Origin: JAWLFI01 sp964627995
GTDB lineage: Bacteria; Bacteroidota; Bacteroidia; Chitinophagales; Saprospiraceae
Length of the DNA stretch: 6,116 nucleotides
Assembly (NCBI GenBank): GCA_964627995.1
Contig: CAZVLN010000081.1
Span: 1 to 6,116 of the forward strand
Direction: 5' to 3'
Part shown: one piece after another, positions 1 to 5,221 of the stretch
How positions within the stretch are numbered: the first letter of the stretch is position 1
Layout of the letters: each line of letters begins with the position of its first letter
Made by a program: the position numbers and the translations under genes
Notes under the pieces: model-generated
What the model saw: the letters and a program-made list of their open reading frames with translations, nothing else
The model's database searches: none
What the model was told of the DNA's origin: nothing

Positions 1-347
1 GCCTCTTCCAATAGCTCACATTCTAATGCTCGCACTTTATGCGTTTTCTTTTTAGTTCGGATTGAATGAGTAGTACATAGTTGAGCGCATAGTTCTTCCG
101 TAGCTGTTCCTTCGACTTGCACCCAATAGGTTTTTTTGTGATCCTTATCCGGCGAGAGTATCGCTTCTGTTAAAGATCGTTCATTGGTGAAAAGTAACAA
201 GCCTTCGGAATCTTTGTCCAATCGACCAATGGGGTAGACGTCTTTGTCAAAAGACAAATAGTCCTGCAGCGTGCGGTGCCCTTTTACTTCTTGCGTAAAC
301 TGGCTCAAAACCTCAAAGGGCTTGTAAAATGTGTAGTATTTATACAT
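1..347 (-). CDS. rluE: RluE-type 23S rRNA pseudouridine synthase, N-terminal part (3' end outside window)
   Basis: Reading the minus strand from the ATG at 347-345 gives an open frame of 115 codons that runs off the window edge. The protein begins MYKYYTFYKPFEVLSQFTQE and contains PIGRLDKDSEGLLLFTNE around residues 39-56. GRLD is the signature of the RsuA/RluB/RluE pseudouridine synthases, with Asp44 as the catalytic aspartate. There is no N-terminal S4 RNA-binding domain before the catalytic part, which fits RluE (isomerisation of one uridine in the peptidyl-transferase region of 23S rRNA) better than RsuA or RluB. The start overlaps the ychF stop by 8 nt (340-347), so the two genes are probably co-transcribed and translationally coupled. 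The family is certain; the RluE assignment and target uridine are inferred from the architecture. The C-terminal part cannot be judged. Confidence 0.88.
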   Translation of the reverse strand, partial: MYKYYTFYKPFEVLSQFTQEVKGHRTLQDYLSFDKDVYPIGRLDKDSEGLLLFTNERSLTEAILSPDKDHKKTYWVQVEGTATEELCAQLCTTHSIRTKKKTHKVRALECELLEE

Positions 348-1437
348 TGAACAAAAAGTGCATGACATCTCCGTCTTTTACGACGTAATCCTTTCCCTCG
401 ATCTGCATTTTGCCTTCGTTCTTCACAGCCTGCTCCGAGCCTAGTCGAACGTAGTCTTCATAGGCAATAACTTCTGCCCGAATGAATCCTTTTTCAAAAT
501 CCGTGTGGATGACTCCGGCCGCTTGTGGCGCTTTCCATCCGCGCTCAATGGTCCAGGCGCGAACTTCTTTTTCACCCGCAGTAAAGTAAGTGATCAGATT
601 TAGTAAATTATAAGCCGCAAAAATCAGTCTATTAACACCGGGTTCAGTCAATCCCATTTCTTCCAGAAACATTTGCTTTTCTTCCTCTTCCTCTAAGTCT
701 AATATGTCTTCTTCAATATTGGCACAGATCAACATCATGCCAGCATCTTCCTCTTCTATAGCTTTTGAAAAGGCCTGGGTGTATTCATTTCCATCGACTA
801 CACTACTTTCATCAACATTGCAAACATATAAAATAGGTTTGCTGGTAAGTAGCATCATTTCGTCCAATAGAGCCTGACCGGCCTCATTTAAATCTAATGA
901 TCGTATAGGCTGCCCGGAATCTAAATGACTTTTTATTTCCTCAGCAATCTTAGCGCGCTGAATATCCTCTTTGTTGGCACTTTTGGCGGCCTTTTTAAGT
1001 TTTTCCAGTCTTTTCTCTACTGAATCCAAATCCTTTAAGATCAACTCGGTATCTATAATTTCTTTATCGCGAACCGGGTCTACACTTCCATCTACGTGCA
1101 CCACATTATCGTCGTCAAAACAGCGAACAACATGCAAAATAGCATCGACTTCACGGATGTTGGCCAAAAATTGATTACCCAATCCTTCACCTTTTGATGC
1201 TCCTTTAATTAAACCTGCAATGTCGACAATCTCTACAGTAGTAGGGATGGTTTTCTGAGGGCTTACGATCTCAGTCAATTGATCCAAACGCTCGTCCGGA
1301 ACTGTAATCACACCGACATTTGGATCTTTTGTAGCAAATGGATAATTTGCTGCTAATGCTTTTGCAGATGTAAGCGCATTAAATAAAGTTGATTTTCCAA
1401 CATTCGGAAGTCCGACAATACCACACTGTAATCCCAT
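340..1437 (-). CDS. ychF: Redox/ribosome-associated ATPase YchF (Obg family)
   Basis: This is a complete 365-residue protein, the normal length for YchF/OLA1. The P-loop GLPNVGKS is at residues 9-16, the switch II/G3 motif DIAGLIKG starts at residue 72, and GEGLGNQFL follows at 83-91. The usual G4 motif NKxD is replaced by NVDE (207-210), the change that makes this Obg-family member prefer ATP over GTP. Residues from about 133 to 172 are rich in Lys and Glu and match the family's coiled-coil insertion. The C-terminal part, with AWTIERGWKAPQAAGVIHTD and ending in HFLFNV, is the TGS domain. YchF binds ribosomes and is linked to oxidative-stress responses in other bacteria. The start is at the conserved N-terminus, 21 nt downstream of a TAnnTTTG box. 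The downstream pseudouridine synthase overlaps its stop, making a ribosome-centred pair. Confidence 0.97.
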   Translation of the reverse strand: MGLQCGIVGLPNVGKSTLFNALTSAKALAANYPFATKDPNVGVITVPDERLDQLTEIVSPQKTIPTTVEIVDIAGLIKGASKGEGLGNQFLANIREVDAILHVVRCFDDDNVVHVDGSVDPVRDKEIIDTELILKDLDSVEKRLEKLKKAAKSANKEDIQRAKIAEEIKSHLDSGQPIRSLDLNEAGQALLDEMMLLTSKPILYVCNVDESSVVDGNEYTQAFSKAIEEEDAGMMLICANIEEDILDLEEEEEKQMFLEEMGLTEPGVNRLIFAAYNLLNLITYFTAGEKEVRAWTIERGWKAPQAAGVIHTDFEKGFIRAEVIAYEDYVRLGSEQAVKNEGKMQIEGKDYVVKDGDVMHFLFNV

Positions 1438-1458
1438 ATAATTCTAAATTTTGAGTCG

Positions 1459-1466
1459 CAAATATA
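1459..1466 (-). promoter_or_regulatory. Bacteroidota -7 promoter box for ychF
   Basis: The minus strand reads TATATTTG here, a perfect match to the Bacteroidota sigma-70-type -7 consensus TAnnTTTG, 21 nt upstream of the ychF ATG. No convincing -33 TTTG is present about 19 nt further upstream. The call rests on the box and its position. Confidence 0.65.
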
Positions 1467-1522
1467 CATCCTTTTTTTAGTCGACATGTCTTTCATTAAA
1501 AAGCTTCTCATTAGATTAATTT

Positions 1523-1530
1523 TATCTTTG
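1523..1530 (+). promoter_or_regulatory. Bacteroidota -7 promoter box for the acpH-like gene
   Basis: TATCTTTG matches TAnnTTTG exactly and ends only 10 nt before the TTG start at 1541, so the expected transcript would have a leader of just a few nucleotides. It is divergent from the ychF box at 1459-1466, with 56 nt between the two. No clear -33 TTTG is seen. Confidence 0.6.
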
Positions 1531-1540
1531 ACAAAAAGAA

Positions 1541-2149
1541 TTGAATTATTTAGGCCATCTCGTCCTATCTCCGTTTCAAGCCACTATTCGAACCGCAAAT
1601 CTAGTCGCTGATTGGATTGATATTTTGGATTATTCAAGTCTTTCAAAAGAAATTCAGATCGGCATTGAGTTGCATCGAGCGATTGATAGTTTCACAGACC
1701 ATCATCCTGCTGTGCGAGAAATGAATCGCTTGCTTCGCCCCTTATTGCATAAATATAGTCCTGTAGGATCAGATCTCATTATAGACTTCTTGATAGCCCA
1801 TCATTGGTACCGATTTCACAATTGCAGTTATACTGCATTTTGCTCGGATATGTATATCCAAATGGAAATTTCTAAAATCTATTTTCCCGATCTCATTGCC
1901 ACCCGCATTAGTAAAATGGTCGGTTACCGATGGCTGGATAATAAGCAGGATTCTAAATCCTGGCAATACACACTTTTAAACATGGATAAGCGAGCTCGAT
2001 TTCCATCCAATTTTGTTGGTGTACAACATTTGTTATTGGATAAATTTGCCGTCTTTCGTTCTCTATTCGAAAGTTTTTACTTAGAAGCATCTGAAAAATT
2101 CCCATCTGAATACCACATCGACAGGTATAAATCTAACCCTCAAAATTGA
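1541..2149 (+). CDS. acpH: Acyl carrier protein phosphodiesterase (AcpH-like, PF04336 type)
   Basis: The 202-residue protein starts MNYLGHLVLS and has NLVADW (20-25), then LHRAIDSFTDHHP (44-56), then IIDFLIAHHWYRF (80-92). These match the layout of E. coli AcpH (MNFLAHLHL start, Asp in the ADF/ADW motif at residue 24, HxxIDxFTDxHP). AcpH removes the 4'-phosphopantetheine group from holo-ACP and is cytosolic. The length fits the family, where about 190-200 residues is usual. The start codon is TTG: an in-frame TGA lies at 1529-1531 and the conserved N-terminus begins exactly at 1541, so no ATG start is possible without losing the family motif. There is no Shine-Dalgarno sequence and the leader is very short. 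Its 3' end overlaps porT by 17 nt on the opposite strand. Bacteroidota members of this family are rarely tested, so the substrate is inferred. Confidence 0.87.
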   Translation: MNYLGHLVLSPFQATIRTANLVADWIDILDYSSLSKEIQIGIELHRAIDSFTDHHPAVREMNRLLRPLLHKYSPVGSDLIIDFLIAHHWYRFHNCSYTAFCSDMYIQMEISKIYFPDLIATRISKMVGYRWLDNKQDSKSWQYTLLNMDKRARFPSNFVGVQHLLLDKFAVFRSLFESFYLEASEKFPSEYHIDRYKSNPQN

Positions 2150-2858
2150 GAGAGAACGAAATCATAGAAGAATTGATGCGGTCCAGGATGTTAGATCGCT
2201 CTAAGGCACCGTTATGCAATAAAATATTACCCATACCTCTGGAAACTTTGATTTGTGGGGAGAATATGAAGTAAGGGAAGAAGATTTGAACGCCTACACC
2301 CACCTCAAAAGCGTAATCATGTGAGGCCGTCAAAATAAGGCCTTCTGCCTGACGAGTTCTAGAGGTATTTGAAATGTCATAGGTGTACTTAATACCGGTC
2401 AACATAAAAAATCGTAGATCTTTATAAGGTCTGGACTTGTAGCGAATCAGCATGGGTAATTCAAAAAACGTGGACTCTATTCGCTCGGCTGAAGGAGCCT
2501 GAGCTCCCCCTTGCGATATTTCAACATAATCTAAGGTACGCTCAGTAAAAGCAAATCCCGGAACCATTCTGAAGTCAAAATACTCTCCAAACTTTAAATT
2601 CCCAATAACTCCAATTCGTACGCCAGGGCCTGACAAGGATTGCGCCCGTATATATTCATCATTCAGAATAAAATCATCTGAATGTTCTATGCGGTAATTG
2701 GAACTCGCATATCCCATCGCAATGCCAAAGTAATAAGGCTTATTTTTAAATTCTAAATAATTATAAGCATTACCTTTTCTCTGGCCCCAGACAGAAAACT
2801 GAAGAACGCAGAGGAAAAGGAAAATTAAGAAGTTTTGTAAGCTGTATAAACGCAACAT
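2133..2858 (-). CDS. porT: Type IX secretion system outer-membrane protein PorT
   Basis: This 241-residue protein has an N-terminal signal peptide: a hydrophobic stretch at about residues 9-23, with probable cleavage after VWG at residue 25. The mature part has alternating hydrophobic/aromatic strands ending in SSMISFSLNFEG, typical of an outer-membrane beta barrel with a C-terminal aromatic strand. PYYFGIAMGYASSNYRI and FFELPMLIRYKSRPYKDLRFF resemble PorT/SprT of the gliding-motility and gingipain secretion machinery. Position supports the call: porT/sprT commonly follows ubiE in Bacteroidota, and here its start lies inside the last 34 nt of ubiE, so expression is probably coupled to that gene. 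PorT is needed for T9SS export, but its exact role in the complex is not settled. No promoter of its own is evident. Another PorT-like barrel remains possible because small barrels diverge fast. Confidence 0.85.
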   Translation of the reverse strand: MLRLYSLQNFLIFLFLCVLQFSVWGQRKGNAYNYLEFKNKPYYFGIAMGYASSNYRIEHSDDFILNDEYIRAQSLSGPGVRIGVIGNLKFGEYFDFRMVPGFAFTERTLDYVEISQGGAQAPSAERIESTFFELPMLIRYKSRPYKDLRFFMLTGIKYTYDISNTSRTRQAEGLILTASHDYAFEVGVGVQIFFPYFIFSPQIKVSRGMGNILLHNGALERSNILDRINSSMISFSLNFEG

Positions 2859-3568
2859 ATGCCAAAAGTAAGTTTTTTATATTCAGTTTTTGAAAAGCCA
2901 GCATTTTTTAATGAAGCCTCGAACTCCTCATACTGAGGAAAGACTTGCACACTTTCATATAAATACTGATAAGCCCTTGGGTCTTTGGATGTCAAACGGC
3001 CTATCTGGGGTAAAACGTATTTGAAGTAAAGGTTAAATAGATTTTTTATTGGAAATTGGTCTGGGCGAGAAAATTCTAATACGATCACTGCACCTCCGGG
3101 TCGAACTACTCGATACATTTCCTGCAATCCTTTGTTGAGATTACCGAAATTGCGCACACCAAAAGCAACGGTCACAGCATCAAAAGAGTTGTCTGAATAT
3201 GGGAGAGCTTCACTATCGCCCTTAATAAGTTTAACCTGACCTTCCAGCTTTTTTTCGCGTACTTTATCTTTTCCTTTCGATAACATTTTTGCGCTTAAAT
3301 CCAGGCCGGTTATCGAGGCTGAAGGAAAATGCCGTGCGGCATCACAGGCTACATCGGCTGTACCCGTAGCCACATCCAATATTCTTTTTGGCTTAATAGG
3401 CTCAAGGCATTGCAGCATTTTTTTTCGCCAACGCTTATCCACACCCAGTGATAAAAATCTATTTAGCGGATCGTATGTTTTCGCTATGGAATCAAACATG
3501 CTTTCCACCTGTTCCTTTTTGGTTCCTGAGCGATCTTCATACGGTCGAATCTCATTCTTATCTTCCAT
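2825..3568 (-). CDS. ubiE: Demethylmenaquinone methyltransferase (UbiE/MenG)
   Basis: This is a class I SAM-dependent C-methyltransferase that converts demethylmenaquinone to menaquinone, acting at the cytoplasmic face of the membrane. With the start at 3568 it is 247 residues, the family norm. Visible motifs are the UbiE N-terminal signature YDPLNRFLSLGVDKRWR (32-48), SAM motif I LDVATGTAD (64-72), GDSEALPY (117-124), FGVRNF (136-141) and VLEFSRP. The frame stays open to an ATG at 3619, but that would add 17 non-family residues and would place the promoter box 3576-3583 inside the coding region. I therefore start at MEDKNEIRPYED. The 3' end overlaps porT by 34 nt. In Bacteroidota, which normally use menaquinone, MenG is the expected activity rather than ubiquinone synthesis. 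Confidence 0.96.
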   Translation of the reverse strand: MEDKNEIRPYEDRSGTKKEQVESMFDSIAKTYDPLNRFLSLGVDKRWRKKMLQCLEPIKPKRILDVATGTADVACDAARHFPSASITGLDLSAKMLSKGKDKVREKKLEGQVKLIKGDSEALPYSDNSFDAVTVAFGVRNFGNLNKGLQEMYRVVRPGGAVIVLEFSRPDQFPIKNLFNLYFKYVLPQIGRLTSKDPRAYQYLYESVQVFPQYEEFEASLKNAGFSKTEYKKLTFGICCVYTAYKTS

Positions 3569-3575
3569 AACACTG

Positions 3576-3583
3576 CAAAGGTA
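3576..3583 (-). promoter_or_regulatory. Bacteroidota -7 promoter box for ubiE-porT; decides the ubiE start
   Basis: The minus strand reads TACCTTTG, a perfect TAnnTTTG match, only 7 nt before the ATG at 3568. Transcription would begin almost at the start codon, giving a nearly leaderless mRNA. This argues against the longer reading frame from 3619. No -33 TTTG stands out in the AT-rich sequence upstream. Confidence 0.6.
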
Positions 3584-3616
3584 ATATATATAATTGTTTG
3601 TTATATTATTTGTTAG

Positions 3617-3783
3617 CATTATTAGGGGGCCTCACGCCTTACAGGCGTGACCGGGCTATGCGAGGGTTCCGTCCTCGAGATCCGCCGCATGGCGGAACCT
3701 CGGGACCCGCTCGCCTGGCTCGCGGCCTCTACTATCCCTGGCCCGATGGGAGAGTGGCATGGATGTTAGTAGACTCATTATTA
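3617..3783. repeat. 8-bp direct repeat CATTATTA bracketing the GC-rich element
   Basis: CATTATTA occurs at 3617-3624, immediately before the GC-rich block starts at 3625, and again at 3776-3783. The similarity goes further: TGTTAG directly precedes the left copy (3611-3616) and precedes the right copy with six extra bases TAGACT between (3764-3769). This could be a target-site duplication made by insertion of about 151 bp (3625-3775). The repeat is low in complexity, so chance is a real alternative. The two ends of the bracketed segment show no terminal inverted repeat. Confidence 0.4.
3625..3750. other. GC-rich, hairpin-dense intergenic element (candidate interspersed repeat or structured RNA)
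   Basis: By hand count about 89 of 126 bases are G or C (about 70%), in an otherwise AT-rich window. There are three nested or adjacent stems. TCACGCC/GGCGTGA (3632-3638 with 3644-3650, loop TTACA) is perfect. CGGGCTA/TGGCCCG (3652-3658 with 3739-3745, one G-T pair) closes the interior. Inside it, GTCC-T-CGAG (3671-3679) pairs with CTCGGGAC (3699-3706) around CCGCC-GCAT-GGCGG (3682-3695). CGAGG/CCTCG (3661-3665 with 3673-3677) is a mutually exclusive alternative. GCTCGC is repeated at 3709 and 3718. From memory, intergenic elements with ends like CGGGCTAT and CTACTATCCCT recur in other Bacteroidota genomes, but I cannot check copies here. It lies between two divergent genes and has no clear promoter of its own. 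The 64-codon frame through it does not look like a protein. Confidence 0.55.
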
Positions 3784-3930
3784 TTAAAGTAAGCGTATCC
3801 CCTCATCCCTGGATGCCTTACAAATAAAATGGAGGTTCGAGCAGCAGGTTCCGGATCACCTCCCCGCCAATCTATTTGGGGTACTTCTAAAAGAGAAGTG
3901 GTCTAGTTTACAGCCTTTGAGGTCGATAAT
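3751..3930. other. Non-coding tail of the intergenic region with several small stems
   Basis: No gene is visible. Possible pairings are GGCATGGATG (3756-3765) with CATCC-CTGG-ATGCC (3804-3817), GGAGGT/ACCTCC (3831-3836 with 3858-3863), CCCC/GGGG (3862-3865 with 3878-3881, competing with the previous stem) and TACTTCT/AGAAGTG (3882-3888 with 3894-3900, loop AAAAG). ATCCCTGG at 3805-3812 repeats 3734-3741 of the GC-rich block. The segment may be part of the same element or unrelated leader DNA. The stems are short enough that some are expected by chance. From 3931 to 3984 I see only AT-rich sequence leading into the next promoter. Confidence 0.3.
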
Positions 3931-3984
3931 AAGTAGAATTTCCAGATTTTATCAAATAAATTGAACTATTACATATTATATTTA

Positions 3985-4015
3985 TTTGAATGACGTTAGT
4001 AAAAGCGTAAATTTG
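3985..4015 (+). promoter_or_regulatory. Complete Bacteroidota promoter for the DUF1573 lipoprotein gene
   Basis: TTTG at 3985-3988, a 19-nt spacer and TAAATTTG at 4008-4015 match the Bacteroidota -33/-7 consensus (TTTG, then TAnnTTTG) at the ideal spacing. The -7 box ends 29 nt before the ATG at 4045, predicting a leader of about 25 nt. It is the best-formed promoter in the window. Confidence 0.78.
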
Positions 4016-4044
4016 CGCCAATTCTTAACTAAACCCTTAATTAC

Positions 4045-4578
4045 ATGAAATCTACTATGAAGTTGTTAACCGTGAGTTTGATCTCGCTTTCCAGTCTGTT
4101 TTTCGTAGCGTGTTCTGATTCTTCGGACACCAATAACGACTCAGAAGCTGCTGTTGAAAGCACAGAACAAAGTGATTCAAAACTAACTACCAGCCAAGAG
4201 GATGGAGCTATGCAGCAAGCAAAAGCAGATGAAAAATCCTTAGCCGATGACAATACTCCTAAAACAGAAATTACTTTCGATGAATCAAGCTATGATTTCG
4301 GAAACATTACTAAAGGAGATAAAGTAAATCACACCTATACTTTCACGAATACGGGAAGTGAGCCTTTAATTATCACGAATGCAAAAGCTTCTTGTGGATG
4401 TACCGTGCCAGAATGGCCTAAAGAGCCTATCGCTCCGGGTGAGGGTGGAGAAATCCCCGTAGTATTTGATGGTCGATCAGTAGGTACTCAAAATAAAACG
4501 ATCACCATTACAGCAAATACAAATCCACCGAAAACGCGTCTAACAATTCGCGGAAAAGTGGGCGAGGCAGAATCTTAA
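4045..4578 (+). CDS. DUF1573-domain lipoprotein
   Basis: This is a 177-residue exported protein. Residues 1-22 form a lipoprotein signal peptide (MKSTMK, a hydrophobic core, then FFVA before Cys23). C-SDSSD right after the cysteine resembles the Ser/Asp-rich lipoprotein export signal that carries Bacteroidota lipoproteins to the cell surface. Residues 24-73 are a low-complexity acidic linker rich in Ser, Asp, Glu and Gln. From about 74 to 172 is a DUF1573 domain, an immunoglobulin-like ASH/Hydin fold: YDFGNITKGDKVNHTYTF, then TNTGSEPLIIT, SCGCT (116-120) and PIAPGEGGEI. The function of DUF1573 proteins is not known. The paired cysteines of SCGC are typical of the family and could form a disulfide or bind metal. 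The gene stands alone, with its own promoter and terminator. ATG 4045 is chosen because the signal peptide starts there; a second Met at residue 5 is possible. Confidence 0.9.
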   Translation: MKSTMKLLTVSLISLSSLFFVACSDSSDTNNDSEAAVESTEQSDSKLTTSQEDGAMQQAKADEKSLADDNTPKTEITFDESSYDFGNITKGDKVNHTYTFTNTGSEPLIITNAKASCGCTVPEWPKEPIAPGEGGEIPVVFDGRSVGTQNKTITITANTNPPKTRLTIRGKVGEAES

Positions 4579-4603
4579 TTGTAAGTTACTTTTCTATGAT
4601 TTT

Positions 4604-4633
4604 AAAGGCTTCGTTTCGGCGAAGCCTTTTTTT
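4604..4633 (+). terminator. Intrinsic terminator of the DUF1573 gene
   Basis: A perfect 10-bp stem, AAAGGCTTCG (4604-4613) and CGAAGCCTTT (4620-4629), has loop TTTCGG and is followed by a run of seven T (4627-4633). It starts 25 nt after the DUF1573 stop. On the minus strand only three T follow the stem, so it should act mainly on the plus strand. The T-run overlaps the rdgB stop codon (4632-4634). Confidence 0.92.
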
Positions 4634-5213
4634 ATCTCCTTGACTGTAAAAATGATATCATTTCTGTAACAGCAAGCGCTCTATGGCTAATCTTATTTTT
4701 TATGGATTCCTCCAGTTGAGCAAATGTTTTTGTGTATCCCTCAGGAACAAATATTGGATCATATCCAAATCCACCGTTACCTGATTTTTCATGAGCAATC
4801 CTACCTCTCACTATACCCTCGAAAGTATAGGACTTACCATTCCAAAACATACCTATCACTGTACGAAACTGCGCAGCTCGATTAGATTCAGATTTCAATT
4901 TTTTTAAAATTAAGTCCATATTGGCATCTGGGTTTCGTTGCGGCCCTGCATATCGTGCTGTATAAACTCCAGGCTCTCCGTTCAGAGCATCTACCTCTAA
5001 ACCTGTATCCTCAGCAAAAACATTCATTTTAAGCATATCATACAAGGCCTTTGCCTTTTGCATAGCATTTGCTGGTATGGTGCTGCTTGTCTCAGGTAGA
5101 TCTGTTCTGATACCAAATTCTTGCATACTTTGTAGCTCAACGAAATCAGGTATTATAGCCTTGAGTTCCTTTAATTTATTTTCATTGGATGTGCCGAAAA
5201 CAAGTTTAGTCAT
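4632..5213 (-). CDS. rdgB: dITP/XTP pyrophosphatase (RdgB/HAM1)
   Basis: This enzyme hydrolyses dITP, ITP and XTP to the monophosphate plus pyrophosphate, keeping deaminated purines out of DNA and RNA. With start ATG 5213 it has 193 residues, the family norm. Motifs are the N-terminal nucleotide-binding segment LVFGTSNENKLKEL (4-17), the catalytic segment FAEDTGLEVDALNGEPGVYT (66-85, Asp69 the likely base), GNGGFGYDPIF and SHRALA near the C-terminus. An ATG at 5258 would add 15 residues unlike the family and overlap the upstream gene, so I reject it. The gene starts 8 nt after the upstream ORF stops, so the two form an operon. One oddity is that the segment usually containing Glu before Asn-Ala reads TIPANA (45-50), without the acidic residue. 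It converges on DUF1573 with the terminator between them. Confidence 0.96.
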   Translation of the reverse strand: MTKLVFGTSNENKLKELKAIIPDFVELQSMQEFGIRTDLPETSSTIPANAMQKAKALYDMLKMNVFAEDTGLEVDALNGEPGVYTARYAGPQRNPDANMDLILKKLKSESNRAAQFRTVIGMFWNGKSYTFEGIVRGRIAHEKSGNGGFGYDPIFVPEGYTKTFAQLEESIKNKISHRALAVTEMISFLQSRR

Positions 5214-5221
5214 AGTGTGAT

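Noticed and set aside
971..1174. 67-codon frame antisense to ychF
   Set aside because: It lies wholly within a certain gene on the other strand, is Ser/Thr-rich as expected for a shadow frame, and has no promoter.
1769..1966. 65-codon frame antisense to the acpH-like gene
   Set aside because: It is a shadow of a well-supported coding region and shows no motifs.
3569..3619. N-terminal extension of ubiE to the ATG at 3619
   Set aside because: The extra 17 residues are not family-like and the -7 box at 3576-3583 would fall inside the gene; the ATG at 3568 fits better.
3598..3792. 64-codon plus-strand frame running through the GC-rich element
   Set aside because: Its composition is driven by GC-rich hairpins (many Arg, Pro and Gly), it resembles no protein, and no promoter is suitably placed. 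The inverted repeats explain the sequence better.
3853..3863. GGATCACCTCC, identical to the anti-Shine-Dalgarno end of many 16S rRNAs
   Set aside because: Nothing upstream resembles 16S rRNA helix 45 or the preceding rRNA, and Bacteroidota 16S usually ends in GGAACACCTCC. The match is probably chance, helped by the GGAGGT/ACCTCC stem.
3831..3870. tRNA T-arm-like stretch (GGTTCGAGC, AGGTTCCGGATCACCT) followed by CGCCA, and a partial CAGGT..CCGGA likeness to SRP RNA
   Set aside because: No 7-nt T-loop with a 5-bp stem forms, no acceptor, D or anticodon arms can be fitted, and the SRP GGAAGCAGC asymmetric loop is missing.
4041..4253. 70-codon frame antisense to the DUF1573 gene
   Set aside because: It mirrors the Ser/Glu-rich linker of the real lipoprotein gene and has no independent support.
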